Assembly: GCF_009689585.1 (NCBI RefSeq)
Contig: NZ_AP018694.1
Span: forward strand, 4,145,501 to 4,209,500
Length of the DNA stretch: 64,000 bases
DNA from: Aquipluma nitroreducens
GTDB lineage: Bacteria > Bacteroidota > Bacteroidia > Bacteroidales > Prolixibacteraceae
Direction of reading: 5' to 3'
Below are positions 55,430 to 64,000 of the stretch, one piece after another. The notes under the pieces are model-generated. The model was not told where the DNA came from. It saw only the letters and a program-made list of their open reading frames with translations, and made no database searches. The first letter of the stretch is position 1; each line of letters begins with the position of its first letter. Position numbers and translations under genes: made by a program.

Positions 55430-55577
55430 GATATTAAATTTTCACCCAACCTTGAGGAAAATTCTATTTAAAACGTATCTGCATAAAAGAACCGGTATGT
55501 AAAATTAGTGTTAAGAAATGCCTTTTGTGCTTATTTACAGTTATATATGTAGAACTTTAGATGTGTTTAAAGCGAAG

Positions 55578-55609
55578 GATTGTTGATTGGTTGAACTGCT
55601 GAATGGTTG
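55578..55609. repeat. Four tandem octamers
   Basis: GATTGTTG, ATTGGTTG, AACTGCTG and AATGGTTG follow one another with a period of 8 bp, sharing a TG end. They lie between the divergent CoA-transferase and purL genes. Confidence 0.6.
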
Positions 55610-55705
55610 CATCTCAATGATCATTACTTAATTCAATTTCCCTTTACCCAATTGTTAACACTGTCCTGTTATTTACTTTTTTAACTGCTTTAAGCCTGAA
55701 ATATT

Positions 55706-55713
55706 TATCTTTG
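55706..55713 (+). promoter_or_regulatory. -7 box of purL
   Basis: TATCTTTG is an exact TAnnTTTG match, 56 bases before the purL ATG at 55770. Confidence 0.6.
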
Positions 55714-55769
55714 TCGCGTTCGTTTTTTGAAGGCATTTGCAAATCAAATATATATCTAAATATTCCCAA

Positions 55770-58700
55770 ATGATTCTATTCTTTAAGACTCCGGAAGACA
55801 CGTTTATTGCATTGAATTCTGTCGAAAGCCTTAATCAGGAAGACATTACAAAGTTGGTTTGGCTGTTTGGCGAAGCCGAAAAACTCAATGAAGAAGTTCT
55901 AACGGGCTGGTTTGTAGGACCCCGTAAAGAAATGCTCACCCCATGGAGTACCAATGCCGTTGAAATTACCCAGAATATGGGTATTCAGGGTATCCTGCGA
56001 ATAGAGGAATATGTGCAGGTTGCCGATCAATCTGCCGGTTACGATCCGATGCTGAAAGCATTGTATCACAACTTAGATCAGACCATTTTTACGATCAATA
56101 AAAAGCCGGAGCCCATTCTTGAAATAGCTGATATTTCTGCTTACAATGAGCAGGAAGGATTAGCCTTAAGTCAGGAAGAAATAACCTATCTCGATTCGGT
56201 TTCAGAAAAACTTGGTAGAAAATTAACCGATGGCGAAGTATTTGGTTTTTCACAAGTAAATTCGGAGCATTGCCGCCACAAAATTTTCAACGGAACTTTT
56301 ATTATTGATGGGGTAGAGCAGGAGATGTCTCTTTTTCAACTCATTAAAAAAACATCGCAGCAAAATCCGAATTTTATCATTTCAGCCTATAAAGACAATT
56401 GCTCGTTTGTTCAGGGACCAGTTGTTGAACAATTTGCTCCTAAAACTCAGGACAAGCCCGACTTTTTTGAAGTTACTGATATGGAGACCGTTCTTTCGCT
56501 GAAAGCCGAAACACATAATTTCCCGACTACCGTTGAGCCTTTTAATGGTGCGGCAACCGGAACTGGTGGAGAAATCCGCGACCGTATTGCCGGAGGAAAA
56601 GGTAGCTTGCCCATTGCCGGAACTGCTGTTTACATGACTTCGTATCCACGTACCGAAGATGCCCGCAGTTGGGAACAGGCCACCGAAGAACGTGACTGGT
56701 TGTACCAAACTCCGGAAGAAATTCTGATCAAAGCATCGAATGGTGCCAGCGATTTTGGAAATAAATTCGGACAACCCATCATTACAGGTTCGGTGCTGAC
56801 TTTTGAGCATTTCGAGAATAATCGCAAATATGGATTCGATAAAGTAATTATGCAGGCTGGTGGTATCGGCTTCGCAGCAAAAAAAGACAGTTTAAAAGAC
56901 GAACCAACCAAAGGTGACAAAGTAGTGCTTTTGGGTGGCGACAATTATCGCATCGGAATGGGTGGGGGAGCCGTTTCATCAGTAGCAACCGGAGAATTCG
57001 AGAACCACATCGAGCTGAATGCTGTTCAGCGTGCTAATCCTGAAATGCAGAAACGTGTTTACAATGCCATCCGTGCGTTGAGCGAATCGTCTGAAAACCC
57101 TATTATAACTGTGCACGACCATGGCGCTGGCGGTCACTTGAATTGTTTGTCGGAATTGGTTGAAGCTACCGGAGGCAAAATTGATACTTCGAAATTGCCT
57201 GTTGGCGACCCAACGCTTTCGCAAAAGGAAATTATTGGTAATGAGTCGCAGGAACGTATGGGATTGGTGATGCACGAAAAAGATGTGCCGCTGTTGCAAC
57301 GTATTGCCGACCGCGAACGTGCCCCGATGTATGTGATTGGCGAGGCAACTGGCGATATGCAGTTTACCTTCGAAAACTCGAAGACTGGAGAAAAACCAAT
57401 CGACTGGCAGCTTTCGTACATGTTTGGAAAACCGCCAAAAACAGTTTTAACCGACACTACCCGAAATGAGAAATTTGCTGATTTGCAATACGATCAAACC
57501 AAAATAGAAGATTACCTCGAAGATGTTTTGCAGTTGGAATCCGTTGCCTGTAAAGATTGGTTGACCAATAAAGTTGACCGTTCAGTAACCGGACGAATTG
57601 CCAAGCAGCAATGCGTTGGACAATTGCAATTGCCGCTAAATAATGTAGGTGTAATCACGCTCGATTATCAGGGTGAAAAAGGAATTGCCACCACCATTGG
57701 GCATGCTCCTGTTGCTGCTTTGGTTGATGCTGAAGCTGGCTCGGTTCTATCGATTGCAGAATCGCTGACCAACCTGGTTTTTGCTCCGCTTTCGGACCAG
57801 TTGAAAGGGGTTTCGCTGAGCGCCAACTGGATGTGGCCTGCAAAGAACGAAGGTGAAAATGCGCGCATTTACAAGGCTGTAAAGGCTGCCAGCGATTTTG
57901 CCTGCGAACTGGGCATCAATATCCCAACAGGAAAAGATTCCATGTCAATGACCCAGAAATACAAAGATGGCGTAGTTTATGCGCCGGGTACGGTCATCAT
58001 TTCTGCTTCCGCAGAAGTTTCGGATGTGAAAAAAGTGGTCGAGCCGGTGCTGATTAATGATGTAAATTCATCCATCTATTTTGTCGATTTCTCGAAAATG
58101 AACCGTTGTCTGGGTGGAAGTGCTTTCTCGCAGATCATCAATAAACTAGGCAATGAAGCGCCTACAGTGGCTGATACAAAATATTTTACCGCTGCATTCA
58201 ATGCGATTCAGGATTGCATCGAAGACAAAAACATATTGGCCGGGCACGATATTTCTTCCGGAGGTTTGATTACTACTTTGCTTGAGATGTGTTTTGCAGA
58301 TAATTATTCAGGAATGAAAATTGACCTGAGTGGAATTGGTGAATCGGACAGTGTAAAACTGTTGTTCAGCGAAAACCCTGGAGTTGTTGTTCAGGTGGCA
58401 GATTCTTCAGCTTTTGAAGCGAAACTGAATGCTGCTAGAGTTCAATTTATCCTGATTGGAAAACCTTCAGGAAGCCACACTTTTACGGTGAAAAATGGAG
58501 CCGATGAATTCAACTTTGATCTGAATTCGTTGCGCGATTTGTGGTTCACTTCATCGTACCTGCTCGATCGGAAACAATCCGGAGAACAAAAGGCTTTGGA
58601 ACGCTTCGGAAGTTATAAAAAGAATGAATTAAACTACTATTTCAAAGGTTTCACCGGAAAAGCTGCCGATTTGGGAATCGACCTGAAGCGTCGCCAGCCA

Positions 58701-59459
58701 AGTGGAATCAAAGCTGCTATCATCCGTGAAAAAGGCGTGAATGGTGACCGCGAAATGGCTTACATGATGTATTTGTCCGGAATGGATGTAAAAGACGTCC
58801 ACATGACCGACCTGATTTCGGGTCGCGAAACTCTGGAAGATGTAAACATGATTGTGTTTGTCGGTGGATTCTCCAATTCCGACGTGCTGGGTTCGGCGAA
58901 AGGTTGGGCTGGCGCATTTAAATACAATGAAAAGGCAAAATTGGCTCTTGATAATTTCTACAAACGTAATGATACGTTGAGTTTAGGTGTTTGCAACGGT
59001 TGCCAGTTGATGGTAGAACTCGGCCTGGTTTATCCTGAACGCGATGAAAAGCCAAAGATGCTACACAACGAATCGCATAAATTCGAATCAGGCTTTATTG
59101 GTGTCGAAATTCTTCCGAATAAATCGGTAATGTTGGAATCGATGGCTGGAATGAAACTTGGAGTATGGGTGGCGCATGGTGAAGGAAAATTCAGTTTGCC
59201 CCAGGAAGAATCGGCTTACCAGATTCCGATGAAATATGCCTACTCAGCTTACCCGGCAAATCCAAACGGATCGGATTACAATGTCGCTTCGCTTTGCTCC
59301 GAAGATGGCCGTCATTTGGTGATGATGCCGCATTTGGAAAGAGCTTTCAAACCCTATCATTGGCCGTACTACCCAATCGACCGGAAATTTGACGAGGTTG
59401 CCCCATGGATGGAAGCTTTTGTGAATGCAAGGAAGTGGATCGAAAAGAAAACGAGATAG
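55770..59459 (+). CDS. purL: Phosphoribosylformylglycinamidine synthase, large form
   Basis: A 1229-residue single-chain FGAM synthase (start at ATG 55770; a TTG at 55737 would add 11 residues). It converts FGAR and glutamine to FGAM in purine synthesis. The N-terminal and ATP-grasp-like (AIRS) halves are followed by the C-terminal class I glutaminase (GVCNGCQLMVELGL with the nucleophilic Cys, HGEGKF with His). Length and order match the large gammaproteobacterial/Bacteroidota type, not the three-gene PurLSQ type. Monocistronic between a promoter box and a terminator. Confidence 0.96.
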   Translation: MILFFKTPEDTFIALNSVESLNQEDITKLVWLFGEAEKLNEEVLTGWFVGPRKEMLTPWSTNAVEITQNMGIQGILRIEEYVQVADQSAGYDPMLKALYHNLDQTIFTINKKPEPILEIADISAYNEQEGLALSQEEITYLDSVSEKLGRKLTDGEVFGFSQVNSEHCRHKIFNGTFIIDGVEQEMSLFQLIKKTSQQNPNFIISAYKDNCSFVQGPVVEQFAPKTQDKPDFFEVTDMETVLSLKAETHNFPTTVEPFNGAATGTGGEIRDRIAGGKGSLPIAGTAVYMTSYPRTEDARSWEQATEERDWLYQTPEEILIKASNGASDFGNKFGQPIITGSVLTFEHFENNRKYGFDKVIMQAGGIGFAAKKDSLKDEPTKGDKVVLLGGDNYRIGMGGGAVSSVATGEFENHIELNAVQRANPEMQKRVYNAIRALSESSENPIITVHDHGAGGHLNCLSELVEATGGKIDTSKLPVGDPTLSQKEIIGNESQERMGLVMHEKDVPLLQRIADRERAPMYVIGEATGDMQFTFENSKTGEKPIDWQLSYMFGKPPKTVLTDTTRNEKFADLQYDQTKIEDYLEDVLQLESVACKDWLTNKVDRSVTGRIAKQQCVGQLQLPLNNVGVITLDYQGEKGIATTIGHAPVAALVDAEAGSVLSIAESLTNLVFAPLSDQLKGVSLSANWMWPAKNEGENARIYKAVKAASDFACELGINIPTGKDSMSMTQKYKDGVVYAPGTVIISASAEVSDVKKVVEPVLINDVNSSIYFVDFSKMNRCLGGSAFSQIINKLGNEAPTVADTKYFTAAFNAIQDCIEDKNILAGHDISSGGLITTLLEMCFADNYSGMKIDLSGIGESDSVKLLFSENPGVVVQVADSSAFEAKLNAARVQFILIGKPSGSHTFTVKNGADEFNFDLNSLRDLWFTSSYLLDRKQSGEQKALERFGSYKKNELNYYFKGFTGKAADLGIDLKRRQPSGIKAAIIREKGVNGDREMAYMMYLSGMDVKDVHMTDLISGRETLEDVNMIVFVGGFSNSDVLGSAKGWAGAFKYNEKAKLALDNFYKRNDTLSLGVCNGCQLMVELGLVYPERDEKPKMLHNESHKFESGFIGVEILPNKSVMLESMAGMKLGVWVAHGEGKFSLPQEESAYQIPMKYAYSAYPANPNGSDYNVASLCSEDGRHLVMMPHLERAFKPYHWPYYPIDRKFDEVAPWMEAFVNARKWIEKKTR

Positions 59460-59480
59460 AACTTTAAATTTAAGTCATAC

Positions 59481-59510
59481 GGGCTTTCTCTGAATTGAGA
59501 AAGCCCTTTT
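59481..59510 (+). terminator. Terminator of purL
   Basis: GGGCTTTCTC and GAGAAAGCCC are perfect 10-bp arms around TGAATT, followed by TTTT. Confidence 0.9.
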
Positions 59511-59538
59511 GTTTGCTTGTTATTTAGGTCGCTCTGTT

Positions 59539-59546
59539 TATCTTTG
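59539..59546 (+). promoter_or_regulatory. -7 box of dedA
   Basis: TATCTTTG, exact match to TAnnTTTG, 22 bases before the ATG at 59569. Confidence 0.55.
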
Positions 59547-59568
59547 ACCGAATTTAAAATCATTTCTT

Positions 59569-60186
59569 ATGCTCGAATATTTTCAAACACTCGCTGACTG
59601 GTATATGCAACATATGAATTATCTGTCGATCACATTACTGATGATCATTGAAAGTTCATTTATACCGTTTCCATCAGAAATTGTTATACCGCCAGCGATT
59701 TGGAAAGCTGCTGGTGGCGATTTGAATATGCCTTTGGTGGTACTTTTTGCGACGTTGGGAGCTGTAATTGGAGCAGTTGTAAACTATGTTTTGGCTTTGT
59801 GGCTTGGACGGGTAATTGTGTACAAGCTAGTTGAAACGCGGCTGGGTAAAATATTTATGCTTAGTCAGCATAAGGTGGAAAATGCAGAGGTTTATTTTAA
59901 CAGACATGGTCGTAGTTCAACATTTATCGGAAGATTGGTGCCGGGGATTCGACAATTGATCTCAATTCCGGCAGGCTTGGCAAAAATGAATTTTAAGCAG
60001 TTTATTCTCTTCACAACGTTAGGTTCGGCACTTTGGAATGTTATTCTTGCTGTTTTGAGTTATTCGCTTTATACACAGCAGGATATGTTGAAAAAATACA
60101 TGAGTGAACTTTCTTATGCCTTGTTGGCTGCGGGAGTTTTGTTTGTTGTGTACCTGATTTGGAAATACAGAAAGAAAAAGGAGTAA
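59569..60186 (+). CDS. DedA-family membrane protein
   Basis: A 205-residue inner-membrane protein with the DedA/SNARE-associated motif (ESSFIPFPSEIVIPPA; GRSSTFIGRLVPGIRQLISIPAGLAKM). Members act as lipid scramblases or undecaprenyl-phosphate recyclers in the envelope. Four to five transmembrane segments are visible. Alone between two terminators. Confidence 0.93.
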   Translation: MLEYFQTLADWYMQHMNYLSITLLMIIESSFIPFPSEIVIPPAIWKAAGGDLNMPLVVLFATLGAVIGAVVNYVLALWLGRVIVYKLVETRLGKIFMLSQHKVENAEVYFNRHGRSSTFIGRLVPGIRQLISIPAGLAKMNFKQFILFTTLGSALWNVILAVLSYSLYTQQDMLKKYMSELSYALLAAGVLFVVYLIWKYRKKKE

Positions 60187-60218
60187 CGTTTGGTCAGTTT
60201 AGTTTCAGGAACAATTAT

Positions 60219-60260
60219 AAAAAGCGAAGGCATCTCAAAACTGAGATGCCTTCGCTTTTT
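60219..60260. terminator. Bidirectional terminator, 19-bp perfect stem
   Basis: AAAAAGCGAAGGCATCTCA and its exact reverse complement TGAGATGCCTTCGCTTTTT surround AAAC, between the convergent dedA and carboxyltransferase genes. Confidence 0.9.
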
Positions 60261-60272
60261 GATTGAAAGGTA

Positions 60273-61970
60273 TTAGTTCCAATGGTATAATCCGTCAACA
60301 AGTCTCGACTGCTTTTCTTCAGCAGAAAGTGACAGGTATTTTTGACGTTCAGCTTCGTAAGCCCGTTGTTTTCTTAATTCTGTCTCTTTTAGTTTGGTTT
60401 CATAAATACGTTCAACTTTATCGCGAAGGAATTTATTTGCCACCGTTGGAAACAATTCAAGAAGTAACTCTTCCTTTTCGTTGGTTGCAAGTTTTACATT
60501 TTCGCCATACTGTGGAAAAGATGGATTAGGTTGCTTTTCGTAATTAGACGTATTGTATGGAGTCTCCTTGCGTGTTCCGGCTATTTTTTCGCGGAAATCC
60601 GGATCAACCGGAATAGGTGTTTTGCCATATGAACCCTTTACCAGATTAACAAATTGGGTGGAGTTATTGCTGTAAAATGGCTTCCCGTTTTTTTCATCAA
60701 TGACACAATTGACTGCTTCAGCGCCTACAATCTGGCTGGTTGGTGTAACCAATGGAGGACAACCTGCCGCGAAACGTACAGTAGGAATTAATTCAAGTAC
60801 ACGTGGTAATAATGTTTCCTGTTTCAATTGCTTTAATTGAGCAAGCATGTTGGTGTACATTCCACCAGGAACTTCAGCAAATTTGACTTTTTCGTCTGGA
60901 TCCGGAAAATTAAAATACTTTTCAATTTTTCCACATACTTCCATTAGATTGGCTTCGTCGTTGGCTTTTGCATATTCGATAGCGTCATCGAAATATTTAT
61001 CAATGTATGCTGGTAATGTATCTTTGGTAATGTCGAATTCAATGGGGTAAACTTTGTAGCTGTCAATATCTGCCATTTCCAGTCGAATTTCTTTCAGGAT
61101 TTTATTGATTCTGACGACAGCATCAAGGTTAATTCCTGTTTCAATTCCTAATTTATTACAGCAAATTTGAACCAGTTCGAACGAAGGAGCTGCCGGCCCT
61201 CCGGCAAAGTTTAAGATCGCTGTATCCAGAATGTCAACGCCATTCAGAATTGCGGTTAGTGCAGAGGCTAATCCAAAGCCTGGTGTGCAATGCGTGTGGA
61301 AATCAATTGGAATTCTAACATTTTCCTTAAAGGCTTTAATGATTTTTCCAGCTTTTAATGGAGGAATCAGACCTGCCATATCTTTAAGGGTAATCATATC
61401 GGCACCCATCGCTTCCAGTTCTTTGGCCATGTTCACAAAATAGTCAATTGTGAAAATCGCTTTGGGCAATGGTTTGCCTTTTAAACGAGCTTTCAATCGT
61501 TCTTTTTTTGTGAATTTAGGATCAACGGTATAGCAGGTTACACAATCGGCCAGACCACCGTTTTCTTTGACATATTTTATGGTTGATCTGATGTTGTTTG
61601 TATCGTTCAACGCATCAAAAATACGCATGATTGAGATTCCTGACTGAACGGCATTCCTGTTAAATCCTTCAATAACTGACTCTGGATATGGATTATAACC
61701 GAAAAGATTCCGACCACGGGATAAAGCGGTGAGGTGCGAAATATTTCCAATTTCAGCCTTGATTTTTTCAAGCCGTTCCCATGGATCTTCATTCAAATAC
61801 CGCATTATGGAGTCAGGAACAGCGCCACCCCAAACTTCAAGTGCGTAAAATCCGGCTTCTTTGTAAATTGGTAATAAACGATCAATTTGAGCCTGTTTCA
61901 TTCGTGTTGCAAAAAGGGATTGCTGTCCATCCCTCATAGTCACATCTCTTATTAATAATTTTCTGGTCAT
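60273..61970 (-). CDS. Pyruvate/oxaloacetate carboxyltransferase subunit without biotinyl domain
   Basis: A 565-residue HMGL-like TIM-barrel carboxyltransferase. RDVTMRDGQQSLFATRM (8-24) is the substrate motif, TLKDMAGL carries the carbamylated-lysine position, and HTHCTPGFG is the metal motif. A conserved-carboxylase C-terminal domain follows. There is no biotinyl attachment motif (no MKM) at the C-terminus, unlike full OadA or PycB, so it must use a biotin carrier in trans. It is probably the alpha part of a pyruvate carboxylase or a second Na+ decarboxylase. A weak promoter-like box is near 61996. Confidence 0.9.
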   Translation of the reverse strand: MTRKLLIRDVTMRDGQQSLFATRMKQAQIDRLLPIYKEAGFYALEVWGGAVPDSIMRYLNEDPWERLEKIKAEIGNISHLTALSRGRNLFGYNPYPESVIEGFNRNAVQSGISIMRIFDALNDTNNIRSTIKYVKENGGLADCVTCYTVDPKFTKKERLKARLKGKPLPKAIFTIDYFVNMAKELEAMGADMITLKDMAGLIPPLKAGKIIKAFKENVRIPIDFHTHCTPGFGLASALTAILNGVDILDTAILNFAGGPAAPSFELVQICCNKLGIETGINLDAVVRINKILKEIRLEMADIDSYKVYPIEFDITKDTLPAYIDKYFDDAIEYAKANDEANLMEVCGKIEKYFNFPDPDEKVKFAEVPGGMYTNMLAQLKQLKQETLLPRVLELIPTVRFAAGCPPLVTPTSQIVGAEAVNCVIDEKNGKPFYSNNSTQFVNLVKGSYGKTPIPVDPDFREKIAGTRKETPYNTSNYEKQPNPSFPQYGENVKLATNEKEELLLELFPTVANKFLRDKVERIYETKLKETELRKQRAYEAERQKYLSLSAEEKQSRLVDGLYHWN

Positions 61971-62353
61971 TACGTTAAATGTTTAATTGATTATGCAAAA
62001 GTGGACAATTATATTGGCTCTAAAAATTCTTTTTTAGAAAATTTAGCGTATTTGTTCAAAGTTTTTATTATTCGATAATATTTGATGATGTCTGCCTCCA
62101 TTTAATGGCATGAAATCCTTCATGGAGAAACATTAACTGTATCAATTTCTGATGTGCATATTTGACAGCAGTGCGTATTTTCTTTTAAAATCAGAATTAA
62201 TTGACCATATTTGACACCTTAAAATTTTAATTGTATTAGAGAGATTGCCTGCAAATAGGTGTATGATTGTCAATGTAAAAAGTAAACTTCAAATTATACC
62301 AAGCACGCCATTAATCCGTTATATACCTGAAATTAATTAATAATCACTAAAAA
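61971..62353. other. Intergenic region without recognisable gene
   Basis: A 383-base A/T-rich gap between divergent genes. No ORF, RNA gene or strong repeat was found. Confidence 0.55.
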
Positions 62354-62998
62354 ATGCTTTCTATGATATTTTTATTAGAAACTGCTGCTGAAGTCTCATA
62401 CATGGACTTAATAATGAAGGGTGGAATAATGATGATCCCTTTATTCTTGCTGTCGGTGGTTGCCGTTTTTATATTTTTCGACCGTTTTTTTTATTTGAGG
62501 GGACAGAAGCGACTAGAACCTGTTTTCTTTGATAAACTGAACGAACTGATCAGATCGGGAAAAGTTGAAGCTGCTATTAGTTTATGCGAGTCGGCCAATA
62601 GTTCCGAATCGCGAATTCTGATGAAAGGATTACAAAACCTGGGTAGACCAATTCGCGACATTCAGGATCAGATGGAAATGGAGGGAAAATTAGAGGTTTA
62701 TAATTACGAAGGAAACTTGTATTATCTGGGTGTTATTGCCAGTATTGCTCCAATGATGGGATTTATTGGTACAATTATCGGGGTAATAAAAATCTTTTAT
62801 AATATCTCGCTTGCCGATAATATTAGTATTTCGTTGATATCAGGTGGTTTGTACGAGAAGCTTATTGCTTCGGGAGTTGGACTTACGATTGGTATTATTT
62901 CATATGCTGCTTATCACTTTTTAAATAATAGAATTAATAAACTGGTACAAAACTGGGAATTTCGTTCTGTTCGGTTTATTGATTTGATTAATAAATAA
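62354..62998 (+). CDS. MotA/TolQ/ExbB proton channel family protein
   Basis: A 214-residue inner-membrane protein with three transmembrane segments (about 20-45, 120-145 and 160-185). The ExbB/TolQ-type pore region is IASIAPMMGFIGTIIGVIKIF. It forms the proton-driven motor with the following ExbD/TolR subunit. It drives TonB or Tol in outer-membrane transport or stability. The stop codon is six bases before the next ATG. Confidence 0.92.
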   Translation: MLSMIFLLETAAEVSYMDLIMKGGIMMIPLFLLSVVAVFIFFDRFFYLRGQKRLEPVFFDKLNELIRSGKVEAAISLCESANSSESRILMKGLQNLGRPIRDIQDQMEMEGKLEVYNYEGNLYYLGVIASIAPMMGFIGTIIGVIKIFYNISLADNISISLISGGLYEKLIASGVGLTIGIISYAAYHFLNNRINKLVQNWEFRSVRFIDLINK

Positions 62999-63004
62999 TT
63001 GGCC

Positions 63005-63418
63005 ATGAATTTCAGAGGTACAAGAAAGCAGGAATTTGAGGTCTTTACGGGCTCCTTCAGCGACATCATGTTTTTCCTGATGTTGTTTTTTCTTATTGTT
63101 TCAACGATGATCACCCCGGGAGCGATCAAGCTTGCCCTTCCGCAGGCTGATAAATCTCCATCGATGGATAAGCAAACTGAGAAAATTGCAATTTCTATTA
63201 CAAAAGATTTAAAATATTTCATCAACGATAGGGAACTTCAGTTTGCACAGATTGAACCTGAATTGCTAAAGATTAAAAAGGGAAACGATAACGCATTTGC
63301 TATTGTCAGATGTGACAACACCATTGCGGTTCAATCGATGGTAGATGTTTTACAGTTGGGAAATAAAGTTGGGGTTAAGATGGTTCTGGCCACAACCCGA
63401 AAAGATGCTTCAAAATAA
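63005..63418 (+). CDS. ExbD/TolR family biopolymer transport protein
   Basis: A 137-residue protein with a short cytoplasmic start, one transmembrane helix carrying the conserved Asp (GSFSDIMFFLMLFFLIVSTM), and a periplasmic domain. The ATG at 63005 is preferred over an upstream TTG at 62999. Partner of the ExbB-like protein in front; no TonB gene follows in the window. Confidence 0.92.
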   Translation: MNFRGTRKQEFEVFTGSFSDIMFFLMLFFLIVSTMITPGAIKLALPQADKSPSMDKQTEKIAISITKDLKYFINDRELQFAQIEPELLKIKKGNDNAFAIVRCDNTIAVQSMVDVLQLGNKVGVKMVLATTRKDASK

Positions 63419-63467
63419 AGTTGAAATCGAAAATTAGAAACGGAGAAGGTTTCTGAGACATTGTTGC

Positions 63468-64000
63468 TTAGGCCTCAATGTTCTTTATCGTTTGTTTCCC
63501 AAATAAAAGTTCGAATTGGGTACCTTGATTAATCGTACTGTGTACTTTTATTTCAACAGCATGTAGTTTCATGATTCTTGCTACAATCGAGAGTCCGATG
63601 CCAAAACCGCCAATGTATTTTACGTTGGTCGAGCGGTTGAAAGCATTGAAAATATTGCCAATCTGATCTTCTGGGATACCAACACCATGATCAGAAATTA
63701 ACACTGAAATAGCTTCTTCGATCATCGCAATTTTAACTTCAACATCTCCGGAAGAAAATTTGCATGCATTTTCGAATAGATTTTTTAACGCGATGTCTAG
63801 TAGCCCCTGATTCCCATAGATAATGAGATCGTTTTCATTGTCAGAATATTCAATTTTAGGCATAATCTTTCGGCCCGGGTATTTCGATTTAGTTGATTGA
63901 ATAGCATTAAAAATTAACTCGTCAATACGCAAATCTGTCATCTGAATATTTTCGTGCCCACTCAAATGTGCCAGTTCAAGTAAGCTGTTGATGAGGGTAT
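63468..64000 (-). CDS. Sensor histidine kinase, C-terminal part (5' end outside window)
   Basis: About 177 C-terminal residues are visible, continuing past the right edge. The tail of a HisKA-like helix (INSLLELAHLSGH) precedes the ATPase domain with N box (LKNLFENACKFSSG), G1 box (DHGVGIPED) and G2 box (GGFGIGLSIV). The sensory domain and response regulator are not in view. Convergent with the ExbB/D genes. Confidence 0.92.
   Translation of the reverse strand, partial: TLINSLLELAHLSGHENIQMTDLRIDELIFNAIQSTKSKYPGRKIMPKIEYSDNENDLIIYGNQGLLDIALKNLFENACKFSSGDVEVKIAMIEEAISVLISDHGVGIPEDQIGNIFNAFNRSTNVKYIGGFGIGLSIVARIMKLHAVEIKVHSTINQGTQFELLFGKQTIKNIEA

Noticed and set aside
61996-62003. Possible -7 box of the carboxyltransferase gene
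   Set aside because: The minus strand reads CACTTTTG, which misses the first T of the consensus; kept only as a weak hint.

Overview
The window is chromosomal DNA of a member of the Bacteroidota, most likely a Marinilabiliales/Prolixibacteraceae-like anaerobe or facultative anaerobe (the lineage is inferred, not proven). The signs are TAnnTTTG-type -7 promoter boxes, two proteins with type IX secretion (T9SS) C-terminal sorting domains, a Na+-pumping methylmalonyl-CoA decarboxylase operon, a GH3 enzyme with an inserted PA14 domain, and Bacteroidota-style operons.

Left third (1-22.7 kb): a truncated LolD/MacB-type ABC ATPase; recG with a promoter that abuts its start codon; a secreted C1 peptidase; then an electron-transfer block of ETF-quinone oxidoreductase plus an ETF whose beta and alpha subunits are fused in one chain. 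A Gate-domain membrane protein follows. On the minus strand come a GH3 glycosidase and a long envelope-biogenesis cluster read guaB > PPIase > lipoprotein > SurA-like PPIase > MoxR ATPase > OstA-like protein > NUDIX hydrolase. Several junctions in this cluster are filled by palindromic or heptameric repeats. Two of the signal-peptide proteins appear to be translated through such repeats.

Middle (22.8-47 kb): a short RecQ; a probable peptidoglycan-recycling group (AmpG-like transporter with a periplasmic insert, SpoIID/LytB protein, GNAT acetyltransferase); VanZ; a 1639-residue T9SS adhesin-like protein with about 13 tandem 93-residue PKD-like repeats, and a smaller neighbour sharing its N-terminal domain; tRNA-Arg(CCG); HD hydrolase and a BFD-like ferredoxin; AraC regulator; a secreted receptor-plug-like protein; a subtilisin-like lipoprotein; NhaD antiporter; an esterase; an intact IS256-type element with 8-bp target duplications; and an OmpA-like protein.

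Right third (47-64 kb): a second decarboxylase beta subunit with a small membrane partner, then the complete mce-mmdA-mmdD-mmdC-mmdB operon for propionate formation with Na+ export, a CoA-transferase, purL, dedA, a pyruvate/oxaloacetate carboxyltransferase lacking a biotinyl domain, ExbB/ExbD, and a truncated histidine kinase. Together the Na+ pumps, NhaD, ETF system and CoA-transferase suggest a Na+-using, propionate-forming metabolism.

The least conventional signals are non-coding: a family of heptamer tandem repeats, an ACTCG motif phased every 20-21 bp, a promoter box that forms the loop of a terminator hairpin, and REP-like palindromes read into protein N-termini. Among the genes, the fused ETF and the divergent second decarboxylase beta subunit stand out.
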